DNA of 5,643 bases, taken from assembly GCA_016764955.1 (NCBI GenBank), contig JAESQZ010000231.1, positions 1 to 5,643 of the forward strand. The letters run 5' to 3'. How positions within the stretch are numbered: the stretch's first letter is position 1; the number at the start of each line of letters is the position of its first letter. The notes under the pieces were generated by a model. It had not been told where the DNA came from, ran no database searches, and saw only the letters and a program-made list of their open reading frames with translations. This document shows positions 1 to 5,313 of the stretch, piece by piece. A program made the translations under genes and the position numbers. Source of the DNA: Deltaproteobacteria bacterium. GTDB taxonomy: Bacteria > Myxococcota > UBA727 > JABDBI01.

Positions 1-68
1 ATATTAAATATACTTAAATATCTGACTTGTCAACGCCAAAACTCGGGGCTCGGAAATAAATGTTTTTA

Positions 69-117
69 CACAAGTGCTTCTTGTGAACGAAGCGCTTCTC
101 TGAGGAGATGCGCTTTG
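69..117 (+). promoter_or_regulatory. Leader hairpins with two exclusive pairings, upstream of the Gln/Ala/Pro-rich gene
   Basis: Two neighbouring stems can be drawn by eye. The first is 69-74 with 80-85 (CACAAG/CTTGTG, loop TGCTT). The second is 88-100 with 105-117 (core AAGCGC/GCGCTT plus CTC/GAG, one T-T mismatch, loop TGAG). An alternative 9-bp stem joins 72-80 (AAGTGCTTC) to 89-97 (GAAGCGCTT) with one G-U pair and would break both. GCGCTT occurs twice (92-97 and 110-115), which permits the exchange. The region lies 38 bases before the start codon and has no T-run after it, so it is not a normal terminator. It could be an attenuator, a thermosensor or a stabilising 5' leader. No known riboswitch class is recognised and the folding is not computed. 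Upstream, TTGTCA at 27-32 resembles a -35 box, but no convincing -10 lies at the right distance. Confidence 0.35.
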
Positions 118-154
118 GTTGGTAACTTATAAACGAACGAAATGAGGTATTACT

Positions 155-511
155 ATGGGTTCTTGTCAATCATCAACAGCACCAACAGCTCCACGACCAC
201 CGGCTCAAAATCAGGGCCAAGCTCAAAAAACTCAGCAGCAGCAGGCAGCAGCTAAGCCAGCTCAGACTCAGCGCACTCAGCAAGCTAAACCAGCTGTGCA
301 GGCCAAACCGGCTCAGCAAACACAACAGAGCGCGCCTGCTCAGCAAGATAAGCCGCCACAAACGGTTCCCGTGGATACTTTTGCTGCTGCATCAGCGCAA
401 GCTGCTGCGGCACCAAAGCCAGCTCAAGCTCAGGCTCAGTGCGCTCAGCAAACCACGACTCAGCAGTCATCTGGTCAGCAAAGCGGCGGTCAGCAAGCCA
501 GCCAGGCTTAA
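155..511 (+). CDS. Small Gln/Ala/Pro-rich low-complexity protein, function unknown
   Basis: This 118-residue protein has no recognised family. GAGGT at 144-148 sits six bases before the ATG and supports this start. By count, about 29% of residues are Gln, 24% Ala and 11% Pro. Leu, Ile, Tyr, Trp, Glu and His are absent, and the only aromatic is Phe76. It is mildly basic, with eight Lys/Arg against two Asp. Imperfect AKPAQ/AKPAV units recur around residues 33-56 and KPAQAQAQ near 88-95. The C-terminus is QQ-, S- and G-rich. There is no signal peptide, lipobox or membrane segment, so it is probably disordered. The N-terminus MGSCQSS has Gly2, Cys4 and Ser6, which matches the eukaryotic N-myristoylation pattern with a nearby acylatable Cys. 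That function is inference only. It is transcribed convergently with the peroxiredoxin gene. It could be a secreted effector, a nucleoid or surface-associated protein, or a chance open frame in repetitive DNA. The ribosome site argues for a real gene. Confidence 0.65.
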   Translation: MGSCQSSTAPTAPRPPAQNQGQAQKTQQQQAAAKPAQTQRTQQAKPAVQAKPAQQTQQSAPAQQDKPPQTVPVDTFAAASAQAAAAPKPAQAQAQCAQQTTTQQSSGQQSGGQQASQA

Positions 512-530
512 GCTGTTTTCTGCTTTTTTA
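510..530 (+). terminator. Weak candidate terminator after the Gln/Ala/Pro-rich gene
   Basis: AAGC at 510-513 can pair with GCTT at 522-525 across an 8-base loop, and a T-run (524-529) closes the site. The stem has only four pairs and overlaps the stop codon, so it would be weak alone. The stronger hairpin at 533-560 follows immediately, and the two may act together. Confidence 0.25.
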
Positions 531-532
531 AT

Positions 533-560
533 TGTCATACCAGCCTTCGCAGGTATGACA
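533..560. repeat. REP-like palindrome between convergent genes
   Basis: TGTCATACC (533-541) and GGTATGACA (552-560) form a perfect 9-bp stem. The inner GC/GC (543-544 with 549-550) adds two pairs after an A-A mismatch. One plus-strand frame reads VIPAFAGMT, a peptide often seen in spurious predictions from dispersed proteobacterial repeats of this type. The palindrome lies 21 bp after the stop of the upstream gene and 11 bp after the stop of the peroxiredoxin gene. It could end or stabilise both transcripts. No T-run follows it on either strand, so it is not a canonical intrinsic terminator. Confidence 0.6.
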
Positions 561-571
561 GCCTTGGCGTT

Positions 572-1171
572 TTACAATGCCGCGGCGTTTTCTTGCAAAT
601 AAGAAGCTACACCTGCAGGGGTTGGGGTCATGGCAGCCTTCCCTTTGGCCCAGCCGGCGGGGCAGACTTCGCCGTTTTTCTCAGTATGCTGCAAAGCATC
701 AACCATGCGTAGGGTTTCATCTACATTTCGGCCCAATGGCAAGTCGTTAAGCGTGGCATGGCGCACGATGCCAGACTTATCAATCAAGAAGGTGCCTCTG
801 AGCGAGACTGAATCTTCTACCAAGACACCGTAATCTCTGGCGATTTCTTTGGTGATGTCCGAAACCAGTGGAAATTCGATTGGCCCAATACCACCTTCGC
901 CAACTGGGGTATTTCTCCAAGCATGGTGGCTGAATTTGGAATCTACAGACACACCAATGATTTGGGTGTCGCGTGCTTCGAAATCTTTGGCTCTGTGAGA
1001 AAAAGACAAAATCTCAGATGGGCAAACAAAAGTAAAATCAAGCGGATAGAAGAACAAGCAGACATACTTTTTGTCTTTAAAGCTGGAAAGGCTAATTTTA
1101 TCAAACTCGCCATTGGCCATAACGGCTTCGGCGCTGAAATCAGGGGCGTTTTTTTGGATTAAGCTGTACAT
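572..1171 (-). CDS. Typical 2-Cys peroxiredoxin (AhpC/Prx1 family)
   Basis: This 199-residue cytoplasmic thiol peroxidase would reduce H2O2, organic peroxides and perhaps peroxynitrite. The peroxidatic Cys50 sits in FYPLDFTFVCPSE, with Pro43, Thr47 and Arg125 completing the usual active site. The resolving Cys170 sits in GEVCPAGW, the form typical of the Prx1 branch. That predicts an intersubunit disulfide, recycled by thioredoxin or an AhpF-like partner; no such partner is in the window. GGIGP (93-97) and a C-terminal Tyr-Leu (191-192) resemble the GGLG and YF elements tied to sensitivity to overoxidation. Length is normal for the family. AAGGAG (1180-1185 on the plus strand) sits well before the ATG. 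The gene starts 21 bp after the tgt stop on the same strand, so it is probably the last gene of a yhhQ-tgt-peroxiredoxin operon. Relatives are often named ahpC or tsaA; no symbol is assigned because the reductant is unknown. Confidence 0.96.
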   Translation of the reverse strand: MYSLIQKNAPDFSAEAVMANGEFDKISLSSFKDKKYVCLFFYPLDFTFVCPSEILSFSHRAKDFEARDTQIIGVSVDSKFSHHAWRNTPVGEGGIGPIEFPLVSDITKEIARDYGVLVEDSVSLRGTFLIDKSGIVRHATLNDLPLGRNVDETLRMVDALQHTEKNGEVCPAGWAKGKAAMTPTPAGVASYLQENAAAL

Positions 1172-1192
1172 ATGAAATTCTCCTTCAAAAAT

Positions 1193-2317
1193 CTAAATGG
1201 TGCCATCAGCAATCTGCTGCCGATACTGCGCCATAATCTGTATCATGATATGCAGGTTGTGAATACTGGTTAAGCTAAGAGCAGTTAACTCATGAGCTTT
1301 AAATAGATGGTGAATATAAGCAGCCGTGTGATTTTGGCAGGTATAGCAGCGGCAATCATCCACCAAGGGCCTGAAATGCTTAGCATAAATTCCCCGAGTT
1401 ATATTGAAATGCTGATTGCCTGGCATCAAAATAGACCCATGCCTAGCAGCCCTGGTTGGGAAAGCACTGTCAAAAGTATCTACTCCCAAGGGGATACACG
1501 CATCAATTGAAGTTAAGTCTCCAATGCCTAATAAATGATTTGGGCGCTCTTTCGGCACAAATGGCATGACTTCTTGCAACATTTGAAGCATTTCAGGCCT
1601 GTTTTTGCCCAAACTGCCGCCAATCCCAAAGCCATCAAATGGCAAATCGCCTAAATAAGCACAGCTTTTTTTGCGAAGCTCAACATCGACTCCACCATGA
1701 ACCACCGCATAAAGTGCTTGATTATTAGTATTGCGCAAGTGCTCGTCTAATGAGCGCTTTTCCCAGCGGTGCGTTCTGTCTAAAGACTTTGATAAATCTT
1801 GCTGCTTCATATGGTAGGGTGGCAGCTCATCAAAACTAATCATGATGTCTGCGCCCAACTCTTTTTGAGCCTGGATAGATGACTCGGCAGTGAGAAAGAT
1901 TTTGGCCCCATCCCGATAAGATCGAAACAAAACGCCATCTTCTGTGATTTTAAGCACGCTTCCATCTGTCTTTTTGGTGCCTTGGCTTTTAAGCTCGCTG
2001 GCCACAGAGCCATATGCCAGGCTAAAGACCTGAAATCCGCCAGAATCTGTAATAATCGGCATGCCTCGGTTCATGAACTTATGCAAACCACCTGCTTCTT
2101 GGACAACTTTGCTGCCAGGCTGAAGCATCAGGTGATAAGTATTACAGAACATGAGCTGCACGCCTAAATGCTCTAAAATTTGGCTATCCAAAGACTTCAC
2201 GCAGGCATTTGTGCCAACTGGTACAAAGTTAGGCGTTTCGATAATGCCATGAGGCGTATGAATGCGCCCTAGACGTGCCCTGGATTTTTTAGACTGATAT
2301 AAATTTCCGAATTTCAT
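1193..2317 (-). CDS. tgt: tRNA-guanine transglycosylase with an atypical, queuine-type base pocket
   Basis: This 374-residue enzyme exchanges guanine 34 of tRNAs with GUN anticodons for a 7-deazaguanine base. The base-recognition aspartates are Asp91 (ITDSGGFQ) and Asp163 (FDELPPY). The nucleophile is Asp283 (FDSAFPTRAARHG). The zinc site is Cys322, Cys324, Cys327 and His353. From remembered Zymomonas mobilis structures, bacterial enzymes carry Cys158 and Val233 in the pocket. Here the matching residues are Leu165 and Gly237 (GGSLG), and Gln203 appears as His207 (VHGG). Val233 to Gly is the change linked to queuine use in eukaryotic TGT. A segment of about 18 extra residues (roughly 101-122) follows ITDSGGFQVFSL. 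Both it and the overall wording recall chlamydial TGT more than the E. coli form; this comparison is from memory. The start overlaps the yhhQ stop in ATGA, so translation is probably coupled. The usual gammaproteobacterial neighbours queA, yajC and secDF are absent. Confidence 0.95.
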   Translation of the reverse strand: MKFGNLYQSKKSRARLGRIHTPHGIIETPNFVPVGTNACVKSLDSQILEHLGVQLMFCNTYHLMLQPGSKVVQEAGGLHKFMNRGMPIITDSGGFQVFSLAYGSVASELKSQGTKKTDGSVLKITEDGVLFRSYRDGAKIFLTAESSIQAQKELGADIMISFDELPPYHMKQQDLSKSLDRTHRWEKRSLDEHLRNTNNQALYAVVHGGVDVELRKKSCAYLGDLPFDGFGIGGSLGKNRPEMLQMLQEVMPFVPKERPNHLLGIGDLTSIDACIPLGVDTFDSAFPTRAARHGSILMPGNQHFNITRGIYAKHFRPLVDDCRCYTCQNHTAAYIHHLFKAHELTALSLTSIHNLHIMIQIMAQYRQQIADGTI

Positions 2318-2958
2318 AATGTTTGCCTGGCTGGGATCCAGATTGCAGAAATTATTAATACTTTGACCAAATAGCTGAAAATAAAGACTTCTGGTAAGGA
2401 GTCAACCAAGCCCCAAAGTCCTAAAGTTGTAAATAAAAAAGTGTCTAGTGCCTGTGATGCCATGAGCGATAATGTGCTTCGGCTCCCAAAGTGCCACTGT
2501 GGCAGGCGCTTTTTCAAAAAATCATAAAGCAGCACATCAAATTGCTGGACAATCAGGAACGAAGCAATGGAAGCGCAAAACAAGCGCGGGGACGGGCTTA
2601 AGAGAGCTTGGTAATAACTATGTGTGCTATCGGCAGCGCTTGGTATGTAAGCCAAGTGGAGCTGGCTACTTAAGGCGAAAAAAAGCATGCTGCCAAAGCA
2701 AATCCAGGTGCTTTTTTGGGCGATATCACGCCCGAATTCTTCTTGTAGAAGATTTAAACTCAAAATACTGCCAACCGCAAAGGCGTCGGAACAAGTTACT
2801 TGCAAGCCGAATAAATCAATTTGCTTGAGCACTAAAAAATTGGCCATGACCGCTTGTAGGCATACAAGCGTGACCAAAGCTTCTTTGCTGATTCTGGCCG
2901 CTAAAAAGCAGCTGCCTATAATAGTGGCAATTTGGAAAAGCAGTATTAATTCATTCAT
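2314..2958 (-). CDS. yhhQ: Queuosine precursor transporter, YhhQ/VUT family
   Basis: This 214-residue inner-membrane protein belongs to the family (COG1738, TIGR00697) that imports queuosine precursors (preQ0/preQ1, or queuine in some bacteria). Seven likely hydrophobic segments lie near residues 4-22, 28-48, 52-72, 84-105, 126-146, 163-185 and 191-209. Family hallmarks are SDAFAVGSILSLNLLQEEFG (57-76), where the acidic/FG stretch ends the third segment, and SQALDTFLFTTLGLWG (168-183). Length is typical. The start is the first ATG after an in-frame TAA at 2971-2973. It lacks a clear Shine-Dalgarno sequence, so initiation may be weak or leader-dependent. The stop codon overlaps the tgt start by 4 bp, pairing importer and modifying enzyme in one unit. 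The gene is preceded by the inverted-repeat element at 3011-3161, which may hold or disturb its promoter. The substrate is inferred from family and neighbour. Confidence 0.92.
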   Translation of the reverse strand: MNELILLFQIATIIGSCFLAARISKEALVTLVCLQAVMANFLVLKQIDLFGLQVTCSDAFAVGSILSLNLLQEEFGRDIAQKSTWICFGSMLFFALSSQLHLAYIPSAADSTHSYYQALLSPSPRLFCASIASFLIVQQFDVLLYDFLKKRLPQWHFGSRSTLSLMASQALDTFLFTTLGLWGLVDSLPEVFIFSYLVKVLIISAIWIPARQTL

Positions 2959-3010
2959 GAATAGTGAGATTTAGAGCACAAATTAAATGGGTCTAAAAGG
3001 GGGCTGTGAT

Positions 3011-3039
3011 TGTCATCCCGGGCTTGACCCGGGATCCAG
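3011..3039 (+). repeat. Left palindromic arm of the composite element
   Basis: The hairpin ATCCCGGG (3015-3022) pairs with CCCGGGAT (3028-3035) around loop CTTGA. The flanks are TGTC before and CCAG after. It matches the other arm exactly in reverse complement. Confidence 0.8.
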
Positions 3040-3132
3040 TCGCTGGTTAACGGGACATCATGAAAAAACAACGATTTCAAAAATTTTCGTTTGCTTTAGC
3101 AGGCTGATTATAATCAAGCGTTACGCTATTTG

Positions 3133-3161
3133 CTGGATCCCGGGTCAAGCCCGGGATGACA
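3133..3161 (-). repeat. Right palindromic arm of the composite element
   Basis: This is an exact 29-base reverse complement of 3011-3039. It lies 5 bp past the orn stop, where its hairpin could protect the 3' end of the guaA-orn message. There is no T-run after it on the minus strand, so intrinsic termination is not supported. Confidence 0.8.
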
Positions 3162-3166
3162 GGCGG

Positions 3167-3721
3167 TCACGGCTGCTTAAAACACTCTTTTCTAAGAAAT
3201 TTAAGCTCTTCAATGCTCTGCTGGATGTCCTCTAAGGCCGTATGGGTGCTTTCTTTTTTAGGTGCCTGCATTTTGAGCCACTCTTGGCAAACCATTTTGA
3301 AAGATGAAACATCAAGCTGCCGGTAGTGCAAGTAGCCTTCAACCATTGGCATGTATTTTTTGAGAAAGCCTCGATCTACATAAACTGAATTGCCTGCCAA
3401 ATAGCCTCTTTGGTAGCTGACGTGTTCACTCAAGACTTCCATTAGTTTGTGTTCAGCTTCAAAAATAGCGTGGTCCGAAGCTCGGACACGTTTGAGTAGG
3501 CCATTATTGCTATGTATGCTTTTAACCACAGGAGATACTTGGAGCAAAGTAGCCTCAGGTTGCCAGATGGTGACATCAACGCTTGCAAGCTCATTCAGGT
3601 CAAAATCTGTAATGATCATGGCGGCCTGGATGATGGCACAGGCTTCTACATCAAGCCCGGTCATCTCTAAATCAATCCAGACCAGTCGTTCAGGGGCATT
3701 ATTCTTTGCTCGAGCGTTCAT
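3167..3721 (-). CDS. orn: Oligoribonuclease (DEDDh 3'-5' exonuclease)
   Basis: This 184-residue cytoplasmic enzyme degrades the shortest RNAs, chiefly dinucleotides, including pGpG from cyclic-di-GMP turnover. The catalytic DEDDh set is complete: Asp17 and Glu19 (WIDLEMTGLD), Asp116 (GNSVYVDRGFL), His160 and Asp165 (THTALEDI). Residues matching the 5'-phosphate cap of characterised Orn proteins also seem kept: Ser112, Tyr133, Arg134, Ser139, Ser140 and His70. That points to true dinucleotide specificity. Length is near the usual 180. Oddities are IIQAA (30-34) where relatives usually have IIEIA, and VSPVVKSIH (62-70) where E. coli has a Trp-containing stretch; neither removes a catalytic residue. 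The ATG starts one base after the guaA stop, so translation is probably coupled, helped by GGGAA at the guaA end. The two form an operon. The stop TGA is followed at once by the repeat arm at 3133-3161. Confidence 0.95.
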   Translation of the reverse strand: MNARAKNNAPERLVWIDLEMTGLDVEACAIIQAAMIITDFDLNELASVDVTIWQPEATLLQVSPVVKSIHSNNGLLKRVRASDHAIFEAEHKLMEVLSEHVSYQRGYLAGNSVYVDRGFLKKYMPMVEGYLHYRQLDVSSFKMVCQEWLKMQAPKKESTHTALEDIQQSIEELKFLRKECFKQP

Positions 3722-3722
3722 C

Positions 3723-5225
3723 TTATTCCCATTCTATGGTTGCAGGTGGTTTAGAGCTGATATCATAAACTACCCTTGAAACGCCAGGAACTTCGTTGAT
3801 AATCCGGTTTGATACTTTTCTTAAAGTCTCACGCGGCAAATAAGCCCAGTCTGCAGTCATGCCATCTGTGCTTTCTACACAGCGCACACAAATAGTTTCG
3901 CCATAACTTCTGGCATCTCCCATGACGCCGACGCTTTTTACTGGGAGCAATACAGCAAAATACTGCCAGTAGGGGCCTGAAATTTCTTGACGTACGATTA
4001 AATCTGCCTTGGCTAGAAATTCGCAGCGTTCAGGTGTGACTTCACCCAAGATACGAATAGCCAGGCCAGGTCCAGGGAAGGGCTGGCGTGCCACCCACTT
4101 TTCTGAAAGTCCTAATAACCTGCCAAGTTTGCGTACTTCGTCTTTGAAGAGCATGCGCAATGGCTCGACTAATTTAAGATGCATGCGCTCGGGTAGGCCA
4201 CCGACATTGTGGTGACTCTTAATCACCGCGCTTGGACCACCATGTGCTGAGACTGACTCGATGACATCAGGATATAGAGTTCCCTGGCCTAGAAATTTGG
4301 CATTAGGGTGTTTCTTGGATTCGGCTTCAAAAACCTCGATAAAAGTTTGGCCAATCGCTTTTCGTTTTTGTTCAGGATCTGTAACGCCTTTGAGGCGACC
4401 CAAGAAAAGTTCTTTAGCGTCGATAACAAGAGGCTTTAGTTCGCTGATTTCTTCAAGTTCACCTAAGCGATGAAGCCCATGATTGACATAAATTGGGATG
4501 AGCTTATCGCCAATGGCATTTTGGATTAGTTTGGCAGCGACTGAAGAGTCTACGCCACCGGATAAAGCCATAATCACTTGAGCATTGCCAACTTGTTTTT
4601 TGATGCGCTCCACTTCTTCTTCAAGAAAGCTGCTTAGCTCGTAATCTGCTTTGAGCTTGGCGATACTAAATAAAAAGTTGCTTAAGATCTTAGTGCCTTC
4701 TTTGGTGTGTGTGACTTCAGGGTGAAATTGCACACCATAAAGCTTTTTGCTTTCACACATAAACGCCGCATGAGGGCAGGTACTCGTAGAAGCGAGCGTT
4801 TCGAATCCCGCTGGGAGCGCGTCAACTTGATCACCGTGGCTCATCCAGACATCAGGATGCTCTAGATTTTCGAAGAGCTTTGAGTGGGCTTGCAGATCAA
4901 GCTCTGCGTGGCCAAACTCAGATTTTTTACTGGGCTTAACATGCCCGCCTAATTGATGAGCAATGCTTTGTGCGCCGTAGCAAATCCCTAAAATAGGCAG
5001 TCCGAGTTCAAAGAGCCCAGCGGGAAGTGAGGGAGAGTCAGAAACATGAACCGACGCAGGGCCGCCAGACAAAATAATGGCTGCAGGATTTTCTTTTTTT
5101 AAAGTTTCTAGAGAAACTGAGCACGGAAAAATTTTTGAATAAACTTTGAGCTCTCGGCATCTACGGGCAATAAGTTGAGTGGTTTGGGAGCCGAAATCTA
5201 GGATCACAACAGAAGTAGGTAACAT
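3723..5225 (-). CDS. guaA: GMP synthase, glutamine-hydrolysing
   Basis: This 500-residue enzyme converts XMP, ATP and glutamine to GMP, the last step of guanine nucleotide synthesis. The N-terminal class I glutaminase domain (about 5-190) has nucleophile Cys82 (GICYGAQ) with His168 and Glu170 (GVQFHPEVTHT). The ATP pyrophosphatase domain has the PP-loop SGGVDSS (222-228) and GTLYPDVIES (315-324). The C-terminal dimerisation domain runs from QPFPGPGLAIRI (381-392) to the invariant end KPPATIEWE. The protein is shorter than the 525 residues of E. coli. Part of the difference is a few residues at the N-terminus. The rest includes a gap of about seven residues after VNHGLHR (247-253), where many homologues have a VDNGLLR-like stretch. 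All catalytic motifs remain, so it should be active. The ATG fits the family's start; its ribosome site is weak. guaB, a common upstream partner, is absent; the neighbour here is divergent, and orn follows directly. Confidence 0.97.
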   Translation of the reverse strand: MLPTSVVILDFGSQTTQLIARRCRELKVYSKIFPCSVSLETLKKENPAAIILSGGPASVHVSDSPSLPAGLFELGLPILGICYGAQSIAHQLGGHVKPSKKSEFGHAELDLQAHSKLFENLEHPDVWMSHGDQVDALPAGFETLASTSTCPHAAFMCESKKLYGVQFHPEVTHTKEGTKILSNFLFSIAKLKADYELSSFLEEEVERIKKQVGNAQVIMALSGGVDSSVAAKLIQNAIGDKLIPIYVNHGLHRLGELEEISELKPLVIDAKELFLGRLKGVTDPEQKRKAIGQTFIEVFEAESKKHPNAKFLGQGTLYPDVIESVSAHGGPSAVIKSHHNVGGLPERMHLKLVEPLRMLFKDEVRKLGRLLGLSEKWVARQPFPGPGLAIRILGEVTPERCEFLAKADLIVRQEISGPYWQYFAVLLPVKSVGVMGDARSYGETICVRCVESTDGMTADWAYLPRETLRKVSNRIINEVPGVSRVVYDISSKPPATIEWE

Positions 5226-5313
5226 GGGATAACTTAGGCAGGCTTGGTGGGCTTTGCCTAGGGGGATGATGGCAGGCTTTTGGCATGTTGGATTCAGGTA
5301 GGAGGGCGATTAT
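5226..5313. promoter_or_regulatory. Divergent intergenic region between guaA and the terminal gene
   Basis: This 88-bp gap must hold the start signals of both genes. A perfect TATAAT reads on the minus strand at 5314-5309, 84 bases before the guaA start. It has no good -35 at normal spacing, so it is only a tentative guaA promoter. GGCAGGCTT occurs twice in direct orientation (5237-5245 and 5271-5279), 34 bp apart, and could be an operator. GGCAGGC at 5271-5277 can pair with GCCTGCC at 5316-5322, placing the AGGAGG of the plus-strand gene in the loop and part of its start codon in the stem. No promoter for the plus-strand gene is convincing. Confidence 0.35.
5300..5305 (+). promoter_or_regulatory. 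Perfect ribosome binding site that fixes the start of the terminal gene
   Basis: AGGAGG is a full match to the Shine-Dalgarno consensus, with eight bases before the ATG at 5314. It favours this start over the in-frame ATG at 5365, which has only a weak AGG ten bases upstream. Confidence 0.75.

Larger units (their letters stand above)
3011..3161. repeat. Composite inverted-repeat element (two 29-bp palindromic arms), MITE-like or paired REP
   Basis: The arm at 3011-3039 and the reverse complement of 3133-3161 are identical over 29 bases by direct reading. Each arm is itself a hairpin, ATCCCGGG-CTTGA-CCCGGGAT. The two arms could also pair across the 93-base interior into one long stem. The interior (3040-3132) is AT-richer and has a perfect 12-bp palindrome TGATTATAATCA at 3105-3116, which reads TATAAT on both strands. 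The interior has no open frame of note. Arms of this kind are common dispersed repeats in several proteobacteria, and one frame gives the spurious CHPGLDPGSS peptide. The element begins 5 bp after the orn stop and ends 52 bp before yhhQ, filling almost all of the 208-bp gap. No flanking target-site duplication was recognised. It could end the guaA-orn transcript, supply a yhhQ promoter, or be an inserted nonautonomous element. Confidence 0.7.

Noticed and set aside
1..22. Direct TTAAATAT repeat (4-11 and 14-21), ten bases apart
   Set aside because: It is AT-rich and lies at the window edge with no context, so it could easily be chance.
108..125. Possible leader peptide MRFGW in the hairpin region
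   Set aside because: The GAGGAG lies directly against the ATG with no spacer, and the ATG is inside a stem. Initiation is unlikely.
155..175. Cys4 of the Gln-rich protein as a bacterial lipoprotein site
   Set aside because: There is no positively charged n-region, hydrophobic stretch or lipobox before the Cys.
381..602. Plus-strand frame of 73 codons ending in IVIPAFAGMT
   Set aside because: It is a shifted frame of the Gln-rich gene that runs into the palindrome at 533-560 and has no ribosome site. The VIPAFAGMT text is a known artefact of such repeats.
923..1162. Plus-strand 79-codon frame inside the peroxiredoxin gene
   Set aside because: It is antisense to a fully recognisable peroxiredoxin and has no independent support.
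2328..2340. CTGGGATCCAG near the yhhQ end as another repeat copy
   Set aside because: It matches the arms only over a short BamHI-like core and encodes the normal YhhQ C-terminus.
2959..3010. preQ1 riboswitch ahead of yhhQ
   Set aside because: The 52 bases next to yhhQ show no recognisable aptamer hairpin with an A-rich tail, and the rest of the gap is the repeat element.
2987..3235. Plus-strand frame containing CHPGLDPGSS and WIPGQARDD
   Set aside because: It is the translation of the two repeat arms and runs into orn on the other strand. It is not a gene.
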